Shown here: in pieces, positions 5,652 through 10,295 of the stretch
Position numbering within the stretch: position 1 is the stretch's first letter
Layout of the letters: every line of letters begins with the position of its first letter
Assembly: GCA_014874425.1 (NCBI GenBank)
Contig: JACWAG010000388.1
Location: 1 to 10,295, forward strand
DNA from: Syntrophaceae bacterium
GTDB lineage: Bacteria > Desulfobacterota > Desulfomonilia > Desulfomonilales > Desulfomonilaceae
DNA: 10,295 nt
Direction: 5' to 3'
The notes under the pieces: model-generated
Database searches by the model: none
What the model was told of the DNA's origin: nothing
Seen by the model: only the letters and a program-made list of their open reading frames with translations
Translations under genes and position numbers: made by a program

Positions 5652-7277
5652 ATGGCTGAAGAGTACGACGGGATTATCCTCGGCGCCGGCCCCAATGGTT
5701 TGACTGTAGCGGCATATCTCGCCAGAGCCGGCCTGAAGATTCTTCTTTTGGAAAAACGTTTCGAAGCAGGAGGAGGACTGGCCACGGAACAGGTAACGTT
5801 ACCGGGGTTCCTTCATAACACACATGCGGTATACATGCCCATGGTCGATTACGCGCCTCCGTTGAGAGATTTCGACGATTATCTGACAAAGGATTATGAT
5901 TTGCAATTTGTGTTCCCGTCACTAGTGATGGCCATGCCATTTGCTGACGGGACCTCGCTCCGACTCTACCAGGATGTTGAAAAAACATGTGAATCCATCG
6001 CCCAATTTTCGAAGAAGGACGCGGAAACTTACAACAGGATTCAGAACAGGTTCAGAGAACTAACTGAGGATTTTCTTGGACCGGCCACCTATGAAATGGC
6101 CAAGCCCGCATTCGAACAGATGATAAAGTTACATGCCACGGATGTCGGCAGAGAAATTACAGCATATACCGAAAAGACCCCCAGGGACATTGTAAACGAA
6201 TTGTTTGAAAACGACCGTGTCAGGACTTTGTTTCTTTATCTGTCCTGTATGTGGGGACTGAATTACGACCTGGAAGGGGTCAGTTACCTGGTTCCTTTAT
6301 TGTTCAACAGGGCTACAAATTACAGATTGGTCGTTGGCGGTTCACATCATCTGGCCCATTTGTTCACAAAAGTTCTTTACCGAAACGGTGGGATGATCAT
6401 TTCTCCGGTCACGGTAAAGCGAATCATCATCGAAAACAGCGCGGCCACCGGGGTCGAACTTGAAGACGGGGTTCAATACAAGGCGAGAAAGTTCGTCGCC
6501 AGTAGTCTTGACCCATTCCAGACTTTTTTCAAGTACGTTGGGGAGGACAACCTCGAGTCGTCCTTTGTAACAAGGACCAAGGATTGGCAATGGGAAAAGT
6601 CTAGTCTGTTTCACGTGCATCTTGCACTGAATGAGGCCCCAAAGTTCAAAGCTGCAGAGCAGAACGCGGACATGAATAACGCTTTTATCACGGTTTTGGG
6701 TTATGAGAATCTCGAAAATCTTACCAAACATTATGACGCTATACATAAGGGAGAGCTATTCCCTGGTGGTTTCAATTGTTGTTTCCCGTCAATGCACGAC
6801 CCAAAGCAGGCGCCTCCTGGAAAACAGACTGCGTTGATTTCATTGCATGCGCCACACGACCTGAAAGATGGCGGAGCGGAAAAATGGTACCGCATTCGCG
6901 AACAGGAAGCGGATCGATGCGTCGAGATGTTAAGACAATATGCTCCCAATATTTCAGGTGATAACATTATATGGCGATACATAACCAGTCCTCTGGATAT
7001 AGGAAACAAATTCGCCGACATGGTCAAAGGATCTTACAAGCAGGGGGCCTACCTTCCGCTCCAAATGGGATACCTGCGCCCCAACGAAGAGTGTTCCCAG
7101 TATGCGACCCCCGTGAAGAATCTTTATGTCTGCGGCGCCAGCACCTTCCCCGGCGGACTTATAACATTTGGCCCCGGATACAACGCCGCCAATAAAATTG
7201 CCGAAGACTTGGGAATCGAGAAATGGTGGGGTGAACCGGAGTGTGTGAAAAAGGCAAAGGCAAAAGGGACGTTGTAG
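5652..7277 (+). CDS. FAD-dependent oxidoreductase, phytoene-desaturase / PYROXD2-like
   Basis: The 541-residue protein belongs to the CrtI/PYROXD2-like flavoprotein group, which desaturates or otherwise oxidises or reduces hydrophobic substrates. The N-terminal Rossmann fold shows GAGPNG (G11, G13, G16) and the ribose-binding glutamate E34 at the end of LLLEKR, then AGGGLATE. A C-terminal FAD-contact region reads NLYVCGASTFPGG...GPGYNAANKIAEDLG, as expected for CrtI-type enzymes. No signal peptide or obvious transmembrane helix is seen. The start at 5652 follows TAAGGAGGA. An upstream in-frame ATG at 5598 has no ribosome site and would add 18 residues that do not look like this fold. It heads a four-gene operon and is a clear paralogue of the protein at 7593-9257. 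A role in carotenoid synthesis is unlikely, since no prenyl-synthase or phytoene-synthase gene is near. The substrate is unknown. Confidence 0.9.
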   Translation: MAEEYDGIILGAGPNGLTVAAYLARAGLKILLLEKRFEAGGGLATEQVTLPGFLHNTHAVYMPMVDYAPPLRDFDDYLTKDYDLQFVFPSLVMAMPFADGTSLRLYQDVEKTCESIAQFSKKDAETYNRIQNRFRELTEDFLGPATYEMAKPAFEQMIKLHATDVGREITAYTEKTPRDIVNELFENDRVRTLFLYLSCMWGLNYDLEGVSYLVPLLFNRATNYRLVVGGSHHLAHLFTKVLYRNGGMIISPVTVKRIIIENSAATGVELEDGVQYKARKFVASSLDPFQTFFKYVGEDNLESSFVTRTKDWQWEKSSLFHVHLALNEAPKFKAAEQNADMNNAFITVLGYENLENLTKHYDAIHKGELFPGGFNCCFPSMHDPKQAPPGKQTALISLHAPHDLKDGGAEKWYRIREQEADRCVEMLRQYAPNISGDNIIWRYITSPLDIGNKFADMVKGSYKQGAYLPLQMGYLRPNEECSQYATPVKNLYVCGASTFPGGLITFGPGYNAANKIAEDLGIEKWWGEPECVKKAKAKGTL

Positions 7278-7286
7278 GAGGTAAAA

Positions 7287-7547
7287 ATGAAGGTTAATTC
7301 GACTGGATTAGGAAAAACAACCATGGTGGCCCATTTTGCCAACCTTGAAAAAGTTAACGGTGATTCAGCCCCGGCGATGAGACTTAGCATAGAAGCTACA
7401 GAACCTGTGCACTGGTCTATAAAAGCCACTGTTGGAGGAGACGATCTTAGAGCGTTCGCGCGAATGATGCTAAAGCCATCGAACCTTTTCTCTGTATTAA
7501 AGCTACTTATTTTCGGTAAAAAGCTCGCGCCACCGGAATCCAATTAG
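7287..7547 (+). CDS. Hypothetical 86-residue protein between two flavoproteins
   Basis: I do not recognise this family. The start is well supported: TAGGAGGT overlaps the stop of the preceding gene and places the ATG at a good distance. The gap to that gene is 9 bases. The sequence begins MKVNSTGLGKTTMVAHFANL and has a central beta-like stretch (MRLSIEATEPVHWSIKATV). It ends with an amphipathic or hydrophobic segment, NLFSVLKLLIFGKK (about residues 66-79), next to basic residues. That end could touch a membrane or a partner, but it is short for a transmembrane helix. GLGKTT is reminiscent of a P-loop but does not match GxxxxGK[ST], and the protein is too small for a P-loop NTPase. Its position between paralogous FAD enzymes suggests an accessory or small subunit, by inference. 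Confidence 0.75.
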   Translation: MKVNSTGLGKTTMVAHFANLEKVNGDSAPAMRLSIEATEPVHWSIKATVGGDDLRAFARMMLKPSNLFSVLKLLIFGKKLAPPESN

Positions 7548-7592
7548 GCAGAGTTTTTCGTCCAATCTTCGCAAAAATAAAGGAGCCTCTCC

Positions 7593-9257
7593 ATGCCAGA
7601 TAAGACTTACGACGCGATAGTGGTCGGCGGTGGACATCAGGGAACTATTATAGCCTGTTACCTCCAACACGCCGGCATGAAGACGGTTGTATATGAAAGG
7701 CAACACGAATTGGGTGGCGGGGCCTGTGGTGAGGAATTACCCCTACCCGGCTTCCTTCAAAACCCTTGCGCTCACTGGACCAGATTTTATGGTCATCCGG
7801 CATATGATGATTTCAAACTCAGGAACCTCGGCCTGTCATATGTGTTCCCTGACCATAGCGAAGGGATGATTTACGACGACGGTATGCATTTCATGGGCTA
7901 TACGGCATGGAAAGTAGTCGATGAAAATACTGGAAGATCAGAATTCAACGAGGTTAACGCTCAGAAGACAATAGATCAGATCGCCAGATTTTCTAAGAGA
8001 GACGCTGACACCGCTTATGACCTTTTGGAAAAGTATAAAAAAAAGTGGAGGGCCGCTTTCCACGAATGGAGATACAATCCTCCCACTCCATGGGGGGTTA
8101 ACGACGCTTTTGAACGCCTGATAGGCGCCAAAGAGGCCCCGATACCACCGGAGTATCAGTTTTACACGTCTCAACAGGTTGCGTTTGATCTTTTCGAGAG
8201 TGACTACCTACGCACTCTGTTTATGCGTTCATGTATGACATCCAGCGGGGTTTTTCCCAATGATTGCATAGGGATTTACAAGATTTTGCATACCCTCGGA
8301 CTAATTCTTTCGTGGGAGCCCGCTTCCATAGCCATCGGGGGAACCCACGCGATTACTCATGCTCTCCAACGGGCTTTCAGTTCCATGGGTGGTGAATTTG
8401 TCGTCGAAACCGGCGTAGAAAGGGCGATTATTGAAAATGGCCGTGCCGTAGGCGTGCTGCTCAAGGATGGAAGGGAAATCGCCGCCAGACATGCTGTCGT
8501 CAGCGACATGAACACTACTCAAACAATTTTGCAACTTATCGGTGAAGAACATGTCCCAGAGAAAGTAGCGCACAGGGCGAAGAATATACTTAGGGACAGG
8601 GCTCAACTATTCTGGGGTAATTTTGCCCTTCATGAACTGCCTGAATATACGGTAGCCAAGGACAACCCTGAAATAGGAATGTGCCCGCGACTAAATTGGG
8701 GACCCAAGGACGCTGACTATTTCGCTACAAGACATCAGGCCGAACTCTTTGTCAAAGGCATTCCCAACAAGCTTGTCGCCATCGTGGCGCCGGATAGCAT
8801 CTGGGACAAAGGTCGAGCGCCTGAGGGAAAACATACGATATTGATCGAACAGTTTACAGCCCCCTATAGATTCTTCAGCGATAGGGACTGGTTGCGCATG
8901 AAAAGCGAAATCGTGGAGATAATGAGGGAGCAATGGTCATGGTACGCTCCCAATATGACGAAGGACAATGTTATAGCCACCCATATCACAACGCCTATGG
9001 ACGTTCAGATGCGAAACTTGAATATGCCTCAGGGCGGCTGGACAGGCGAAGATATGATCGCTTCCCAGATGGGCCGCATGAGACCGTTCCCTGAACTAGC
9101 GTTTTATCGGTTACCGGTTAAAAACTTGTACCTCGCGTCTGCCTCTGCTCACTCAGGTCCTGGAATTGGCAGAGGCAGCGCTTACAACTGCTTCAAGGTC
9201 ATTGCGGAAGACTTCGGTCTCCCTAAAATTTGGGAACAAAAAAGCAGACCTTACTAG
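7593..9257 (+). CDS. FAD-dependent oxidoreductase, phytoene-desaturase / PYROXD2-like (second paralogue)
   Basis: The 554-residue flavoprotein is related to the protein at 5652-7277 along its whole length. Shared blocks include the Rossmann start YDAIVVGGGHQG (G12, G14, G17), E35 at the end of VVYER, LPGFLQN, RFSKRDADTAYDLL, RTLF, GGTHAITHAL and IIENGRAVGV. They also share the C-terminal VKNLYLASASAHSGPGIGRGSAYNCFKVIAEDFG. The two have diverged strongly outside these blocks, so they probably do different steps or form a heteromer rather than being redundant. AAAGGAG at 7579-7585 precedes the ATG. The 45-base gap from the 86-residue gene holds no convincing terminator. No signal peptide is seen. 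The substrate is unknown; an unsaturated lipid, an isoprenoid or an acyl-CoA-type compound would all suit the family. Confidence 0.9.
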   Translation: MPDKTYDAIVVGGGHQGTIIACYLQHAGMKTVVYERQHELGGGACGEELPLPGFLQNPCAHWTRFYGHPAYDDFKLRNLGLSYVFPDHSEGMIYDDGMHFMGYTAWKVVDENTGRSEFNEVNAQKTIDQIARFSKRDADTAYDLLEKYKKKWRAAFHEWRYNPPTPWGVNDAFERLIGAKEAPIPPEYQFYTSQQVAFDLFESDYLRTLFMRSCMTSSGVFPNDCIGIYKILHTLGLILSWEPASIAIGGTHAITHALQRAFSSMGGEFVVETGVERAIIENGRAVGVLLKDGREIAARHAVVSDMNTTQTILQLIGEEHVPEKVAHRAKNILRDRAQLFWGNFALHELPEYTVAKDNPEIGMCPRLNWGPKDADYFATRHQAELFVKGIPNKLVAIVAPDSIWDKGRAPEGKHTILIEQFTAPYRFFSDRDWLRMKSEIVEIMREQWSWYAPNMTKDNVIATHITTPMDVQMRNLNMPQGGWTGEDMIASQMGRMRPFPELAFYRLPVKNLYLASASAHSGPGIGRGSAYNCFKVIAEDFGLPKIWEQKSRPY

Positions 9258-9269
9258 CAGGAGGAATCC

Positions 9270-10025
9270 ATGGGAAGACTCGATGGCCGAGTGGCGATTG
9301 TAACCGGCGCTGGGAAAGGCTTAGGACAGGCTTTTTGCGTAAAATTGGCAGAGGAAGGCGCCGACGTAGTAGCTGTTACTCGAGCCGACATCCAAGGCCT
9401 GAAAGAAACTGAAAAGATGGTTAGGAATCTAGGTAAACAGATTCTAACAAGCCAGGTTGATGTTACCAACGAAAGTGACACCACTAGAATGGCGCAGGAA
9501 GCCATCGAGAACTTCAGTCGTATAGATATTCTGGTCAACAATGCCGCCTACTATTACGGAGTAAAAAGGAAACCATTCACTGAGATTAGCTCTGACGAGT
9601 GGGATAAAATGATGGCTGTTAATGTCAAAGGCCCGTGGATTTGTGCGAAAGCAGTTTTCAAGACAATGAAAGCCCAGGGTCGAGGGAAAATCATCAACTT
9701 GACATCGGAGGTTTTCTTCACTGGTTCCCACGGGTTTGTCCATTATGTAACTTCTAAAGGAGGAGTTGTGGGGCTGACGCGAGCTTTGGCCGTAGAGCTT
9801 GGCCCTCACGGAATATGCGTGAACGCTGTAGCCCCAGGATACACTGATACCGAGGCGAGCCGGACAATTGCAGACGTCAGTAAATATGATACGAGTAAAA
9901 CACCTCTGAAAAGACTGGAAACTCCGGAGGATCTCGTTGGAATAGTTGCCTTTCTAGCATCCGATGACAGTAATTTTATAACAGGCCAGACAATTTTGGT
10001 CGATGGAGGGAGGGCCATGCACTAG
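9270..10025 (+). CDS. Short-chain dehydrogenase/reductase (SDR, classical type)
   Basis: The 251-residue protein is a complete classical SDR that interconverts a hydroxyl and a keto group with NAD(P)(H) in the cytosol. It shows the cofactor loop TGAGKGLG (12-19), D64 in VDVTN, NNAA (90-93), N118, and the catalytic triad S146, Y159 and K163 (YVTSK). The C-terminus has NAVAPGYTDT and the usual FITGQTILVDGG end. After the second strand it has T37-R38 rather than an acidic residue, which hints at NADP(H) preference. It resembles 3-oxoacyl-ACP or 3-hydroxyacyl-CoA-type dehydrogenases, but SDR specificity cannot be read from motifs. It starts 12 bases after the second flavoprotein stop behind CAGGAGGA, so it is in the same operon and probably catalyses a neighbouring step. 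Confidence 0.95.
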   Translation: MGRLDGRVAIVTGAGKGLGQAFCVKLAEEGADVVAVTRADIQGLKETEKMVRNLGKQILTSQVDVTNESDTTRMAQEAIENFSRIDILVNNAAYYYGVKRKPFTEISSDEWDKMMAVNVKGPWICAKAVFKTMKAQGRGKIINLTSEVFFTGSHGFVHYVTSKGGVVGLTRALAVELGPHGICVNAVAPGYTDTEASRTIADVSKYDTSKTPLKRLETPEDLVGIVAFLASDDSNFITGQTILVDGGRAMH

Positions 10026-10038
10026 TTATGTAATATCA

Positions 10039-10048
10039 CCGACGTCGG
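10039..10048. repeat. Palindrome CCGACGTCGG after the SDR gene
   Basis: A perfect 10-base GC-rich palindrome sits 14 bases after the SDR stop codon. The arms leave no loop, so it is a poor terminator hairpin and more like a protein-binding dyad or chance. No T run follows directly. Confidence 0.2.
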
Positions 10049-10104
10049 AGTTGGGTTATTCTCTTCCTTATATTGTTCTTTGCGTACAGTTTCTTGTTGC
10101 TTGC

Positions 10105-10128
10105 GGGGAAAACTTAATTTGATTCCCC
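10105..10128. terminator. Possible weak stem-loop GGGGAA-N12-TTCCCC
   Basis: Six-base perfect arms flank a 12-base AT-rich loop, 80 bases after the SDR stop. The stem could end the operon transcript, but no T tract follows it (CTACTCC), so an intrinsic terminator is doubtful. It could also be an operator for the gene starting at 10256. Confidence 0.25.
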
Positions 10129-10170
10129 CTACTCCTTCTACCGAATTGTATTCTTGGATCCCTCCGACGC

Positions 10171-10180
10171 GTGTCGACAC
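10171..10180. promoter_or_regulatory. Palindrome GTGTCGACAC, possible operator for the next gene
   Basis: A perfect 10-base palindrome lies 75 bases before the gene start at 10256. The 230-base stretch between the SDR gene and that start contains no supported ORF and no convincing sigma-70 promoter, so this dyad is one of the few structured elements there. Function is inferred only from position. Confidence 0.2.
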
Positions 10181-10255
10181 ATATAGCAGGGTCAGTCGTC
10201 ATTTCACAGTGTTCTATTAACCGTTTCAAAATCCTTAAAGGAAGAGAGAGAACCC

Positions 10256-10295
10256 ATGAAAGTTTACGATGTTGTACCTGGCTTGGAATTCGACG
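10256..10295 (+). CDS. Start of a gene cut by the window edge (partial)
   Basis: AAAGGAAGAGAG precedes an ATG at 10256, and the frame reads MKVYDVVPGLEFD up to the edge. The purine-rich ribosome site and the open frame support a real gene start. Thirteen residues do not allow a family call. It follows a 230-base non-coding gap, so it may have its own promoter rather than belonging to the SDR operon. Confidence 0.5.
   Translation, partial: MKVYDVVPGLEFD

Noticed and set aside
7287..7350. GLGKTT in the 86-residue protein as a Walker A motif
   Set aside because: The spacing does not match GxxxxGK[ST], and the protein is far too small for a P-loop NTPase with Walker B.
7124..7543. 139-codon open frame on the minus strand opposite the end of the first flavoprotein and the 86-residue gene
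   Set aside because: The plus-strand 86-residue gene has a strong ribosome site and operon context; the antisense frame has no recognisable domain.
7554..7577. AT-rich imperfect hairpin (TTTTTCG...CGCAAAAA) before the second flavoprotein
   Set aside because: It contains a bulge and mostly A-T pairs, so it is probably chance in an AT-rich gap.
1..10295. CRISPR, tRNA, insertion sequence or phage elements
   Set aside because: No regularly spaced repeats, cloverleaf-like sequence, transposase or integrase-like coding region was seen anywhere in the window.

Overview
The window is a dense bacterial chromosomal segment of roughly balanced base composition. Nearly every gene starts at an ATG behind a strong GGAGG-type Shine-Dalgarno. 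The gene types are an EntE-like acid:AMP ligase, a Tm-1-like (UPF0261) protein, an AcuB-like CBS/ACT protein and tandem PYROXD2/CrtI-like flavoproteins. This mix fits an environmental, catabolically versatile bacterium, and I lean towards an anaerobic Desulfobacterota ('deltaproteobacterial') genome. That placement is an inference from general familiarity; no rRNA or other marker is present. I see no tRNA, rRNA, CRISPR array, transposase or phage gene.

Left block (1-4376, + strand): a possible tail of an upstream gene overlaps the start of an AMP-dependent acid ligase (34-1695). The ligase stop codon overlaps the start of a Tm-1-like protein (1695-2942), so these two are probably translationally coupled. 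After a 99-base gap come a CBS-pair/ACT-like protein (3042-3683), a possible 38-codon small ORF (3692-3808) and an HD-domain phosphohydrolase (3810-4376). The ligase points to activation of a carboxylic acid to an acyl-adenylate or acyl-CoA. The CBS and HD proteins look like nucleotide-sensing or signalling accessories.

Middle (4377-5651): a short convergent gap holds a 22-codon ORF that may be a gene remnant. A LysR-type regulator of the CysL/CbbR-like group follows on the minus strand (4523-5443). The divergent intergenic region of about 200 bases is rich in dyad symmetry. It holds TATAAG-N5-CTTATA, which fits the LysR T-N11-A rule and lies over the predicted transcription start of the regulator. 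It also holds a 12-base palindrome TTGACATGTCAA, an 8+8-base inverted repeat and a 10-base palindrome TACACGTGTA.

Right block (5652-10025, + strand): four genes on one strand form a likely operon. They are a PYROXD2/phytoene-desaturase-like FAD oxidoreductase, an unrecognised 86-residue protein, a second diverged FAD oxidoreductase and a short-chain dehydrogenase/reductase. Together they look like a redox pathway acting on a hydrophobic or CoA-bound substrate, probably controlled by the divergent LysR protein. The substrate cannot be read from the sequence. The last 230 bases before the right edge are non-coding with small dyads, then a new gene begins at 10256 and runs off the window.
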